Of a stretch of DNA of 64,000 nt, positions 24,646 to 34,454 are shown one piece after another. The notes below the pieces were generated by a model. That model did no database searches. It worked only from the letters and a program-made list of their open reading frames with translations, and was not told the origin of the DNA. The stretch spans positions 558,001 to 622,000 of the forward strand of contig NZ_CATNLY010000012.1 of assembly GCF_950100655.1 (NCBI RefSeq). Direction: 5' to 3'. Each line of letters begins with the position of its first letter. Position 1 is the stretch's first letter. Position numbers and translations under genes: made by a program. Source of the stretch: Pleomorphomonas sp. T1.2MG-36 (GTDB lineage: Bacteria > Pseudomonadota > Alphaproteobacteria > Rhizobiales > Pleomorphomonadaceae).

Positions 24646-25035
24646 TCAGGCGAAGCCGGGTGGCGCCCGTTGCGGCGGAGGCCCACCCGCTGGCGTCAAT
24701 CGAAGAACGGTCTCCGGCGCGGCAGGCCTAAGCCAGAAGGCAAAACGTGCCCGTTCCGGCAAGCCGACTGGCGCCGGCAGGTCGGCGACGATGCTGCCGA
24801 GACAGCAGGAGAGGCAATCGTGAGCGATCCGGGCCGGCTCTTCGCCGGGCTGCGCCGCACCGGCTCCAGCCATCGCCGAACACAGGACGAGGTCGCCACC
24901 GATACCGTCGCGCGCTTCGGCACGCGCAATGGCGAGCGGGGCCAGCGCTTGCAAGAGAAGCGCATAGACGAACAGGACGCGCAGCAGGCTGCACGCCAAC
25001 CCCGCCAGCCCTTGCCGCCGATCGTTACCGGTCAT
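24646..25035 (-). CDS. DUF2946-like exported cysteine-containing protein
   Basis: About 129 residues. One hydrophobic N-terminal segment (LACSLLRVLFVYALLLQALAP) looks like a signal anchor. Downstream are GGDLVLCSAM and a DCLSCCLGS motif, a Cys arrangement that recalls DUF2946, a family often found beside copper-handling genes. The C-terminus is proline-rich and disordered. It lies upstream of the PCu(A)C gene on the same strand (111-bp gap), suggesting a copper-related unit. The start is uncertain: ATG 25035 has GGGGAG very close to it, and GTG 25065 is an alternative. Confidence 0.6.
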   Translation of the reverse strand: MTGNDRRQGLAGLACSLLRVLFVYALLLQALAPLAIARAEARDGIGGDLVLCSAMAGAGAAQPGEEPARIAHDCLSCCLGSIVADLPAPVGLPERARFAFWLRPAAPETVLRLTPAGGPPPQRAPPGFA

Positions 25036-25246
25036 GGCTCCCCACAGGCATATCCGACGAAACACTTACCAGATCGTCTCGGCAGTGCAATGTCCAACGG
25101 GAAAGACTCGACCAGCGGCACGCCCGCGTATAGAGAAGCGGCAGACGGCAACGCCTCCTTCTTTTGGCAGGAGTCGCCGCATTCGGAGAATTTGCCCATC
25201 GCCATGCGAACCGGCCTCGCGAAGGCCAGAGTTCTGGACGTCGCCC

Positions 25247-26224
25247 ATGCTCAACACGTTTCATCCTGTCGGCGACAAACTCGAATACGCCCCCAATTGC
25301 GGCACCCTGGTGCCCGACCAGAAGACGCTGTGGATCGACCTGATGACGCCGACGCGCGCGGAGGAGTTGGCGGTCGAGCAGCTCATCGGCGCAGAGCTTC
25401 CCACCCGCGCCGAGATGGAAGAGATCGAGCCGTCGAGCCGGCTATCGGTCGCCAATGACGTCCTCTACCTCACTGCCGCCCTGCCCTGCCGCGCCGGCAG
25501 CAACGATCCGGGCATTACCGTCGTCACCTTCGTGCTCACCGACAAGCATCTCGTCACCGTGCGCTACGATGAGCCGGGCACCATCCCTCTTGCCATCAAG
25601 AACGTGACGACGGCGGGGGCCAACGTGACGACGCCGCATGGCGCGCTGCTGACCATTCTGGAGGCCGCCATCGATCGGCTGGCAGACGTCATCGAGCAAT
25701 CCGGCGCCCGTATCGAGACGATCGCCCGCCGGGTATTCGAGGACGACTCGCGCACCTCGCCGTCGGGCGACCGCTACAAGAGCTCGCTGCGACGCATCGG
25801 CCGCGAAGGCCTGCGTCTCGGCCATTTTCAGGAGAGCCTGATCTCCCTCTCCCGCCTCCTCCTGTTCCTCACCGCCAAGATGGAAGGACCGCGTTATTCC
25901 AAGGAAGACGTGGCCCGCCTGAAGCCGATGAAGAGCGACGTGACCGCGCTCGCCGACCATTGCCGCGGCCAGGAAGAACGCATCACCTTCCTGCTCGATG
26001 CAACGCTGGGCCTCATCTCGATCCAGCAGAACGACACCATCAAGATCTTCTCGGTTCTTGCCGTGATCTTCATGCCGCCGACGTTGGTCGCAAGCTTCTA
26101 CGGCATGAACTTCCGCTACATGCCCGAGCTCGAGTGGTCCTTCGGTTATCTCTGGGGCATCGCCGCCATGATCCTGTCGGCGGCCGGCACCTACGGCCTT
26201 TTCCGGTGGAAACGATGGCTATGA
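25247..26224 (+). CDS. CorA-family divalent cation channel
   Basis: A 325-residue CorA/MIT family protein. The long cytosolic funnel domain (about 1-260) precedes two C-terminal transmembrane helices. The selectivity motif is intact in YGMNFRYMPEL between them, and the basic C-terminal end FRWKRWL is typical. Substrate is probably Mg2+, with Co2+ or Ni2+ as side substrates. ATG at 25247 gives a normal CorA length; the upstream open frame reads through GC-rich sequence without homology and has no ribosome site. Confidence 0.92.
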   Translation: MLNTFHPVGDKLEYAPNCGTLVPDQKTLWIDLMTPTRAEELAVEQLIGAELPTRAEMEEIEPSSRLSVANDVLYLTAALPCRAGSNDPGITVVTFVLTDKHLVTVRYDEPGTIPLAIKNVTTAGANVTTPHGALLTILEAAIDRLADVIEQSGARIETIARRVFEDDSRTSPSGDRYKSSLRRIGREGLRLGHFQESLISLSRLLLFLTAKMEGPRYSKEDVARLKPMKSDVTALADHCRGQEERITFLLDATLGLISIQQNDTIKIFSVLAVIFMPPTLVASFYGMNFRYMPELEWSFGYLWGIAAMILSAAGTYGLFRWKRWL

Positions 26225-26588
26225 GGCGCGCGTAGCGTTTGATGTAGGGTAGCCCAAACGACGAATATTATGACGCGTCGCTGGCCAGAAAAGAAATCGA
26301 GGCGGTTGCACAGGCTCACCCGCAGATTTGGGCTTGCGACAGGCGAAATTCCGAAAGTAAGACTTAAAAATCTACGTTGAAAATGGCTTCTTAGGGATCG
26401 CCATGTGATCAACCGCCTCGATGAGCCCGATCATCTCGGGACCGATGCTCCATCGCATGCAGCCCGGCGGATTCCTATGATCTAATACGTAGCAGCCCGC
26501 AAATGGTCATCGCGTGCCAGTCATCCCGCATTCCGTGTCAGCTTTTCGCGCGCGATGAAGGCGTGACTGGGTGCCATCGAACCTCGGC
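26225..26588. other. Gene-free 364-bp stretch between corA-type and araC-type genes
   Basis: Convergent ends of two genes flank this segment. GC content is lower around 26250-26420. I see no coding frame with a ribosome site, no tRNA-like fold and no strong terminator. Confidence 0.45.
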
Positions 26589-27632
26589 CTATCGCCCGAT
26601 GCTTTCGATCCATTGCGCCCAGCCCATTTCCGACAGCTTCCAGGCTACGTCCGGCAAGCTTCGCCCCGTATCGGCCAAATGCCGCACCTCGCGAGGCGAC
26701 AGCCCGTACTCGCGGCGAAAGGCCCGGCTGAAATTCTCGGCACTGGAGAAGCAATGGGCACTGCCGATCTCGGCAATCGACACATGCCGCCAATCGGGCG
26801 ACCGCAGCGCCTGCAAGGCACGCTGCAAACGCCGCCGATTGACGTAGGTGGCAAAGCCGCCAACCGGCTCGAACAGCCGGTAGGCTTTCCGTCGCGACAG
26901 ACCGAACGCCGCAAGCAAGCCGTCGAGGCCGAGATCGGGGTCGAGGAGATTGTCGTCGACGTGGCGGCGCAAACCAACGAAGCTGGCCAGGTTCACGCCG
27001 GCTGCGGCCCGTTCGTCCGCGTGTCCATTGATGGCGGCGGCGGCAAGATCGAGGAGCGGCGGAATCGCCACCTCCGCCTCGCGAAGCGTCATGTTGTCGA
27101 GCTGGCCGTAAAAGCTCTTCAGACTTTCGCGAAACAGCGCGACCAGCGGCTGTCCCGCAGGAATGACCCTCATATGCGCGGCATCCGCGCATTCGAGCCG
27201 TGGCGCCATCAATCGGCGCGGAACGACGAAGCTGATCTGGTCGTGGTCGGTCGTGGTGGTCGAAAGCGGCTGCGCCATGTCGATGACATAGAGGTCGCCC
27301 TCGCTGGCGACTTCCGAGTTGCTGCCCCCGCGCGAAGCGCTTCGTCCGCTGAGGTAGAACTGCAACAGGTAGCCGTCCATGCCGTCGCGGGCGATCTTGT
27401 AACGTGAGCGGTCAAAATCCTGAGCGGTGCCTCTTAGGCGCCCGAGCGCGACATCGCCCATGAAAGCCGCATCGACATTGGCAAAGAAGCCTTCCTCGAT
27501 GCTCTTTCGCAAACGGGAATCGAAAATGACGCCGATCGCCTCGTCCCAGGCCGGTTGCGCAAGGCGGGGCGGCAAGGCTCGGGTGTCGAAGCGAGAGCGA
27601 AGGAGTTTCGTTTCGGGGGATATCGCGCTCAT
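26589..27632 (-). CDS. AraC-family transcriptional regulator
   Basis: About 347 residues. An N-terminal AraC-binding-like domain contains RYKIARDGMDGYLLQFYLSG and the VIDMAQPLSTTTTDHDQI strand. The C-terminal domain has two helix-turn-helix units: LDGLLAAFGLSRRKAYRLFE and the second ending ENFSRAFRREYGLSPREVR. The ligand is unknown. It is convergent with the CorA-type gene and downstream of cpdB on the same strand, with a terminator between. The start is uncertain; in-frame ATGs lie at 27743, 27689 and 27632, none with a strong ribosome site. Confidence 0.9.
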   Translation of the reverse strand: MSAISPETKLLRSRFDTRALPPRLAQPAWDEAIGVIFDSRLRKSIEEGFFANVDAAFMGDVALGRLRGTAQDFDRSRYKIARDGMDGYLLQFYLSGRSASRGGSNSEVASEGDLYVIDMAQPLSTTTTDHDQISFVVPRRLMAPRLECADAAHMRVIPAGQPLVALFRESLKSFYGQLDNMTLREAEVAIPPLLDLAAAAINGHADERAAAGVNLASFVGLRRHVDDNLLDPDLGLDGLLAAFGLSRRKAYRLFEPVGGFATYVNRRRLQRALQALRSPDWRHVSIAEIGSAHCFSSAENFSRAFRREYGLSPREVRHLADTGRSLPDVAWKLSEMGWAQWIESIGR

Positions 27633-27750
27633 CTGAAGTCGGGCGCTCCGCTCGTCGAGTAGGAACCGACAATCTGGGGAAATACCCATACATGGCAAGG
27701 GCGGAATATCAAGCAGCCCGAGCAAGGCAGAGTCCGACCCCATGTGACAA

Positions 27751-27772
27751 CGCCCGGCTCCAAGGCCGGGCG
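27751..27772 (-). terminator. Stem-loop terminator downstream of cpdB
   Basis: CGCCCGGC, loop TCCAAG, GCCGGGCG form a perfect 8-bp hairpin 38 bp after the cpdB stop. On the minus strand it is followed by TTGTCA, a short U-rich tail, so termination is likely but perhaps incomplete. Confidence 0.6.
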
Positions 27773-27809
27773 TCGGATCGAACTGGTTCCAAGCCTGATC
27801 GGGGTCGCG

Positions 27810-29762
27810 TCAGGCCACCGTCAGGCGATACTTGGCAAATCCCTCGCCGGCATCGCCGACTTTCTCCACCTTCACGCCGGCAGGCACGGTATCCAGCGTC
27901 GCGTTGGGCGAATTGGGGAAGATGAGATTGACGCCCTCGGGCAACTTGGCAATCGACCAGTTGCCATCCGCCGACGGATTGATGGTCTTGTTCTCGATGA
28001 TGTAGCGGACGATGACGTCGCGGTTGCTGTCCGGTCCCTGGAAGACCACCGTGCTGCCATCGGCGCCGGGGAAGTGACCGCCGCCGCCGGCACGGTAGTT
28101 GTTGGTCACCACCAGGAACTCCTGCGTCGGCTGGACCGGCTTGCCTTGGTAGGCAAGGTCCACGATGCGGTGCGCATCGGGCGCCACCACCTTGCCGTCG
28201 TTGTCGTAGCGCTTCTCCTGCGTCACATCGATGCGGTAGGTGACGCCGTCGATGACGTCGTAATTGTAGGACGGGAACGACGTGTCGATCAGCGGCTGCT
28301 CGTCGGTCTTCGTCGGATCGATTTGGTTGAAGATGCCGGCCGAGCGTTCCAGCCACTCCCTCACCTGTTCCCCGGTCACCTTCACGATGCGGATGGTGTT
28401 CGGGTAGAGATAGATGTCGGCAACGTTCTTGATGGCGATCGGCCCCTTGGGCACGAAGGTGTAGTAATCCGGCCCCGAGCGACCGCCACACTTGAACGGA
28501 GCCGCCGCCGACAGGACCGGCAGATCGGGCAGCCCCGCCGCCTTGGCCTGAGCGGCGCCATACCAGAGCTGGGCCTGGCTGACGATCTGCACCGACGGGT
28601 CGTCGGCCACCAGCGCCCAGTAGCTGGAGATCGGAGCCGAGGTTTCGCCGACGGGACGGCGGACATAGTCCAGCGTCGCCTCGTGATCGTCCTTCACCGA
28701 CGCGAGCACGGCCGGCATCGCATCCACCCGCGAGACGATCTTCTTGTCGGCCGTCCGTTCGTAGATCGGCCGCGCCTCGACCTTGAAGCCACTGACCTTC
28801 CAGCCCTCGCCATCCTTGACGAGATCGAGGTCGATGACGCCGAGGTGGCTGCCCCAGAAGCCGGGCATGACCGTCGGCACGCCGTTGAGCGTCCCCTTCT
28901 CGATGTCGGCGCCGTCGATGCCGGCGAAGTCCTTGCCGGGGAAGACCAGATGCTGATGGCCGGTGAAGATCGCATCGATGCCCGGCACCCGCGACAGGAA
29001 CAGGGCCGCGTTCTCCTCGCCCCCCGCCCGTTCGCCGCCAGCAATGCCGGAGTGGCAGAGCGCCACGACCACGTCCGACTGCTTGCGCAGCGCCGGCAGA
29101 TACTTGCCCGCGGCATCGACGATGTCGATGGTGGTCGCCTTGCCCGCGAGGTTGTCCTTGTCCCACTGGACGATCTGCGGCGGCACGAAGCCGATGACGC
29201 CGATGCGCAGCACGTGTTCGGCGCCCGTGGCATCGGTCACCTTGGCATCGAAGACGCGGGTCGGCTCGATGAGCGGCGTGCCGTCGGGCTTCAGAACGTT
29301 GGCGCAGACGGCTGGGAACTCGGCGCCCGACAGCGCCTTGCCGAGAAAATCGAGCCCATAGTTGAACTCGTGGTTGCCGAGCGTGCCGCAGAGGTAGCCG
29401 AGGCCATTCATCGCCGCGACGACGGGGTGCTTGTTGCCGCCATCAAGCCCCTTCTCATAGGCGATGTAGTCGCCGAGCGGGCTGCCCTGGAGGAGGTCAC
29501 CGTTGTCGAACAGAACGGCATTGCGCACTTCGTCGCGAGCGGCGGCGATCAGGGCCGCCGTCTTGGCCAGACCGACGGTGTCGTCGGCCTTGTCGCGATA
29601 GTAGTCGTAGGGGTAGACGTTGACGTGAAGATCCGTGGTCGCCATCAGGCGAAGGCGAACCGCAGGTTCGGCGGCCGCGGCGACCGTGGGGACAAAAGCG
29701 ACGAGCGCGCCGGCGGCGGTAGCAAGAAGCAGTTCGCGGCGGCTGAGACGGTGGATCGGCAT
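27810..29762 (-). CDS. cpdB: 2',3'-cyclic-nucleotide 2'-phosphodiesterase/3'-nucleotidase
   Basis: A 650-residue periplasmic enzyme opening 2',3'-cyclic nucleotides and dephosphorylating 3'-nucleotides, for phosphate and nucleoside salvage. The N-terminus MPIHRLSRRELLLATAAG is a twin-arginine (Tat) signal. The metallophosphoesterase domain shows ATTDLHVNVYPYDYY, DNGDLLQGSP, GNHEFNYG and FTGHQH. The 5'-nucleotidase C-terminal domain begins about residue 380 and has the substrate loop NNYRAGGGGHFPG. GGGAGA precedes the ATG at 29762. E. coli CpdB uses Sec, so the Tat signal is a point of difference. Confidence 0.95.
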   Translation of the reverse strand: MPIHRLSRRELLLATAAGALVAFVPTVAAAAEPAVRLRLMATTDLHVNVYPYDYYRDKADDTVGLAKTAALIAAARDEVRNAVLFDNGDLLQGSPLGDYIAYEKGLDGGNKHPVVAAMNGLGYLCGTLGNHEFNYGLDFLGKALSGAEFPAVCANVLKPDGTPLIEPTRVFDAKVTDATGAEHVLRIGVIGFVPPQIVQWDKDNLAGKATTIDIVDAAGKYLPALRKQSDVVVALCHSGIAGGERAGGEENAALFLSRVPGIDAIFTGHQHLVFPGKDFAGIDGADIEKGTLNGVPTVMPGFWGSHLGVIDLDLVKDGEGWKVSGFKVEARPIYERTADKKIVSRVDAMPAVLASVKDDHEATLDYVRRPVGETSAPISSYWALVADDPSVQIVSQAQLWYGAAQAKAAGLPDLPVLSAAAPFKCGGRSGPDYYTFVPKGPIAIKNVADIYLYPNTIRIVKVTGEQVREWLERSAGIFNQIDPTKTDEQPLIDTSFPSYNYDVIDGVTYRIDVTQEKRYDNDGKVVAPDAHRIVDLAYQGKPVQPTQEFLVVTNNYRAGGGGHFPGADGSTVVFQGPDSNRDVIVRYIIENKTINPSADGNWSIAKLPEGVNLIFPNSPNATLDTVPAGVKVEKVGDAGEGFAKYRLTVA

Positions 29763-29830
29763 AACGACTTGTCTCCCAAATGAACGCCCGCGACCGGGCG
29801 AAACGTACCGGCGACGACGCGGGGTCCGCG

Positions 29831-30535
29831 CTACCGGAAATCCTGCAGGCGCTTTCTCTGCCGTCCATCGGCATCGAAATTGTCCGGCTTCAGCCAAGCC
29901 TCGAAGGCGGCCCTCAGCGTCGGCCACTCCTTGTCGATCATGGAGAACCACGCGGTATCACGGTTGCGTCCCTTGACTATGACGGCTTGGCGGAAAGTGC
30001 CCTCATAGGTAAAACCCAACCGCGCGGCCGCCTTCATCGACGGCCCGTTGAGGGCGTTGCATTTCCATTCGTAGCGGCGGTAACCCAACCCTTCGAAGGC
30101 ATGCTTCATGAGCAGGTAGTGCGCTTCGGTGGAGATGGCCGAGCGCTGCATGAGCGGCGACCACGTCACCCAGCCCACCTCGATCGAGCCGTTGACGGGA
30201 TCGATGCGGAGGTAGGAGACGATGCCCACCGCTTTCCCGCTCGACCTGTCGACCGCCGCGAAGAACAGCGGATCCTCCGAGGACACGAGAGGACCGACCC
30301 AGGCGGCCAACTCAGATTCGCTAGCGAAGGGGCCAACCGCCAGATAGGTCCACATCCGGCCGGCTTGGTCTGCGGAGTAGGCGGCGAACAGATCCGGCAC
30401 GTGAGCGACGGACAACGGCTCGAGCCGAACCGTCCGACCGTCCAGCACCATGTGCGCCGGACGCTGACGCGGCACCCAGCCCGCCACCACCTGTCCGATG
30501 GGATCGCCCTGGTCGGTCATCTCCTGCAAGCCCAT
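29831..30535 (-). CDS. GNAT acetyltransferase, RimJ/RimL-like
   Basis: A 234-residue N-acetyltransferase. The RimJ/RimL-type start LDGRTVRLEPLSVAHVPDL is present, as are IDPVNGSIEVGWVTWSPLMQ (the beta4/acetyl-CoA region), and the WKCNALNGPSMKAAARLGF helix with its conserved Asn. The end GTFRQAVIVKGRNRDTAWFS matches the subgroup acting on small molecules or protein N-termini. ATG 30535 has AAGGA upstream and is chosen over longer options. Substrate unknown. It lies between dxs and cpdB, all on the minus strand. Confidence 0.9.
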   Translation of the reverse strand: MGLQEMTDQGDPIGQVVAGWVPRQRPAHMVLDGRTVRLEPLSVAHVPDLFAAYSADQAGRMWTYLAVGPFASESELAAWVGPLVSSEDPLFFAAVDRSSGKAVGIVSYLRIDPVNGSIEVGWVTWSPLMQRSAISTEAHYLLMKHAFEGLGYRRYEWKCNALNGPSMKAAARLGFTYEGTFRQAVIVKGRNRDTAWFSMIDKEWPTLRAAFEAWLKPDNFDADGRQRKRLQDFR

Positions 30536-30662
30536 GTCCTTCCCCCCGAACAACGCGCAATCCGGCGAGCGCAAGGCGCCGCTCAATTCTGTGTTGTAAC
30601 ATCGTTTTGCGGAAAGCCGTCTCGCGTTTCCGCGCGACGCGCCTGCCGTTTGCAATGGCTCT

Positions 30663-32585
30663 CTATTTGCCGATCACGCCGGCAAGCTGGACCCGATTCC
30701 GCCCGAGCGCGGCGAGTACCGCCTGGACAATGCCCTGCGCATCGAGGCCGGCATCGGCATACATGCGTTCCGGCCTGTCGTGATCGACGAAGGTGTCGGG
30801 CAGCGTCAGCGCACGGAACCGGAAGCCCCGGTCGAAGCGGCCGTCGTCGATGAGCGCCTGCGCCACCTGACTGCCGAAACCGCCGGTGGAGCCTTCCTCA
30901 ACGGTGATCAGAAGTTCGTGGTTGGCGGCGAGCTGGCGGATCAGTTCGCGATCGAGGGGTTTGGCAAAACGCGCGTCGGCAACCGTGGCGGGGAGACCGA
31001 AGGTGGCCAGTTCCTCGGCGGCCTTCAGCGCCTCTCCGAGACGGGTGCCAAAAGACAGGATCGCCACCTTGCCGCCCTCGGAGACAATGCGACCGCGACC
31101 GATCTCAAGCGGCTGCCCGCGCAGCGGCAGATCGACGCCGACACCCTCGCCGCGCGGATAGCGGAAAGCGATGGGGCCGCCGTCATAGGCTGCCGCCGTC
31201 GCCACCATGTGCCTGAGTTCCGCCTCGTCGCCCGGCGCCATCACCACCATGTTGGGCAGGCAGGTGAGAAAGGCCGTATCGAAGGCGCCGGCATGGGTGG
31301 CACCGTCGGCACCGACGAAGCCGGCACGGTCGATCGGCAAACGAACGGGGAGGTTCTGCAGCGCGACGTCGTGCACGACCTGATCATAGGCACGCTGCAG
31401 GAAGGTCGAATAGATGGCGCAGAACGGCTTCAACCCCTCCGTCGCCATGCCCGCTGCGAAGGTCACCGCATGCTGCTCGGCGATACCGACGTCGAACATC
31501 CGGTCGGGAAAGACGTCGGCGAAGAGATCGAGCCCCGTGCCGGCCGGCATGGCGGCGGTGATGCCGACGATGCGTTCGTCGCGCCGTCCCTCGTCGACCA
31601 GCGTTTCGCCGAACACCTGGGTGTAGCTCGGCGCATTGGCCTTCGGCTTGACCTGGGCACCGGTCACCACGTCGAACCGGCCTACGCCGTGATACTTGTC
31701 GGCCGCAGCCTCGGCCGGCGGATAGCCCTTGCCCTTCTTGGTGACGACGTGCAGAAGCACCGGCCCGTCCTTGGCATTGCGGACATTGCGCAGCACCGGC
31801 AGCAGATGGGACAGATTGTGCCCGTCGATGGGGCCGACGTAGTAGAAGCCGAGTTCCTCGAACAGCGTGCCGCCGGTCAGGAAGCCGCGCGCATACTCCT
31901 CGGCCCGCTGCGCCTTCTGCCGAAGGCCCTTCGGCAGGTTGAAGGCGAGCTGCTTCATGGCTTCGCGCAGCGTCAGATAGGTCGGTCCGGAAACGAGGCG
32001 CGCCAGATAGGCGCTCATGGCGCCGGTCGGCGGAGCGATCGACATGTCGTTGTCGTTGAGGATGACGACAAGCCGGCTGTCCATGGCACCGGCGTTGTTC
32101 ATCGCCTCGTAGGCCATGCCGGCCGACATGGCGCCATCGCCGATGACGGCGATCACCTGGTTGTCGTCGCCCTTGAGATCGCGCGCCACGGCCATGCCGA
32201 GGCCGGCCGAAATCGAGGTGGAGGAATGACCGGCCCCAAACGGATCGTAGACGCTCTCGGCACGTCTGGTGAAGCCGGAGAGACCGCCGCCCTGACGCAA
32301 GGTGCGGATGTCGCCGCGCCGCCCCGTGAGAATCTTGTGCGGATAGCCCTGATGACCGACGTCCCAGATCAGCCGGTCGCGCGGCGTGTCGAATACGGCA
32401 TGCAACGCCACGGTCAATTCGACGACACCCAACCCGGCGCCGAGATGGCCACCGGTCACGGACACCGCGTCGATCATCTCGGCGCGCACCTCGGCGGCGA
32501 GTTGCTCAAGCTCGGTGATCGACAGCATCTTGAGGTCGTCAGGCGACGACACCTTGTCGAGGAGCGGGGTGGCGGGACGCGGCAA
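30663..32585 (-). CDS. dxs: 1-deoxy-D-xylulose-5-phosphate synthase
   Basis: First enzyme of the MEP isoprenoid pathway, a ThDP-dependent transketolase-like enzyme of 640 residues condensing pyruvate and glyceraldehyde 3-phosphate. The N-terminal region carries [20 protein letters not shown] and the ThDP/Mg site [18 protein letters not shown]. The central Pyr domain shows [20 protein letters not shown] and [13 protein letters not shown]. The C-terminal domain is complete. Start is TTG at 32585, just ahead of the universal TPLLDKV; no ATG fits. In relatives dxs follows xseB, but here xseB lies about 9 kb upstream on the same strand. Confidence 0.97.
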   Translation of the reverse strand: MPRPATPLLDKVSSPDDLKMLSITELEQLAAEVRAEMIDAVSVTGGHLGAGLGVVELTVALHAVFDTPRDRLIWDVGHQGYPHKILTGRRGDIRTLRQGGGLSGFTRRAESVYDPFGAGHSSTSISAGLGMAVARDLKGDDNQVIAVIGDGAMSAGMAYEAMNNAGAMDSRLVVILNDNDMSIAPPTGAMSAYLARLVSGPTYLTLREAMKQLAFNLPKGLRQKAQRAEEYARGFLTGGTLFEELGFYYVGPIDGHNLSHLLPVLRNVRNAKDGPVLLHVVTKKGKGYPPAEAAADKYHGVGRFDVVTGAQVKPKANAPSYTQVFGETLVDEGRRDERIVGITAAMPAGTGLDLFADVFPDRMFDVGIAEQHAVTFAAGMATEGLKPFCAIYSTFLQRAYDQVVHDVALQNLPVRLPIDRAGFVGADGATHAGAFDTAFLTCLPNMVVMAPGDEAELRHMVATAAAYDGGPIAFRYPRGEGVGVDLPLRGQPLEIGRGRIVSEGGKVAILSFGTRLGEALKAAEELATFGLPATVADARFAKPLDRELIRQLAANHELLITVEEGSTGGFGSQVAQALIDDGRFDRGFRFRALTLPDTFVDHDRPERMYADAGLDAQGIVQAVLAALGRNRVQLAGVIGK

Positions 32586-32705
32586 TCCAAAAATCCGTGA
32601 AATTACGAGGGCAAGCCCCTTACCCTCAGATACCAGTCAATCACAGTCTCTTCAATTCGCAAGCGATGTGTTTATCAAGCTAAATTGCGGCAGATGCTGG
32701 GACAC

Positions 32706-33164
32706 TCATCGAGCGAGACCGAATTGGATCTCGATGAGATGGTAGGGCGAACCCGGTCCCCGCCAGTCATGATAGACCTCCCGGCTTTCACCGGAAAAGA
32801 CGTGCCGCGACCGCTCGATGTCCGAGATCAGCGGTCCATAACCCTTTGAAAACAGCGTCCGCAGGGAGCCTCGATGCAGGGCCGAAGCGGCGATGATGGG
32901 TTCGAGATGGGCCAGTTCGAACCGCCCGGAATAGGCCGGCGGCCGCTCGATCGGCAGGCAGATCCGCCAGTCGAACGGGGTCTTTCCATCACGCGGCAGG
33001 TTGTTGGCGATGAAAATCCAGGGACCGGCGACGACCAATCCCAACTCCTCCACCTCGGCCATCATGACCGGCGACAGCTCGGCCGAGACCGCCGCCACGT
33101 CCCGGATGCAAATCCTCCGGGCCGCGCTCAGCACCCACATGTCCTGCGTTTCGACGATGTTCAT
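32706..33164 (-). CDS. GyrI-like small-molecule-binding domain protein
   Basis: A 152-residue stand-alone protein with a likely GyrI/SOUL-type (effector-binding) fold. Features are an N-terminal strand RRICIRDVAAVSAEL, a middle GPWIFIANNLPRDGKTPFDWRICLP, and a C-terminal YHDWRGPGSPYHLIEIQFGL, similar to effector domains of AraC/MerR regulators. No DNA-binding part is attached. GGGGAG lies before the ATG at 33164. It may bind drugs or hydrophobic ligands or act as a hydrolase of cyclopropanoids, as some GyrI proteins do, but this is speculation. Confidence 0.65.
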   Translation of the reverse strand: MNIVETQDMWVLSAARRICIRDVAAVSAELSPVMMAEVEELGLVVAGPWIFIANNLPRDGKTPFDWRICLPIERPPAYSGRFELAHLEPIIAASALHRGSLRTLFSKGYGPLISDIERSRHVFSGESREVYHDWRGPGSPYHLIEIQFGLAR

Positions 33165-33386
33165 CCGGCTCCCCTTGCTTCTCTGGGCAAGCTACCGGGG
33201 AATCGATCGGCACCAAGAGGCGGGATGAGAATTCCTTTCCAACCCAGACGGCAAAGCAAAGGCCGATTGGAAAATCGTACCCTCGCCTGCCCTCATTTCC
33301 CGTCGAGCGGTTCGGCGCCACTCGCCGATCCGGCGCCATCGGGCTCGGACTTTCCAACTTTGGCCATCGTGGCTGGGGGAACGGTA

Positions 33387-34450
<1,064 letters not shown>

Positions 34451-34454
<4 letters not shown>

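Noticed and set aside
27744..29783. Plus-strand frame of about 680 codons
   Set aside because: Mirror of cpdB without any domain.
30780..32600. Plus-strand frame of about 600 codons
   Set aside because: Antisense to dxs with no domain.
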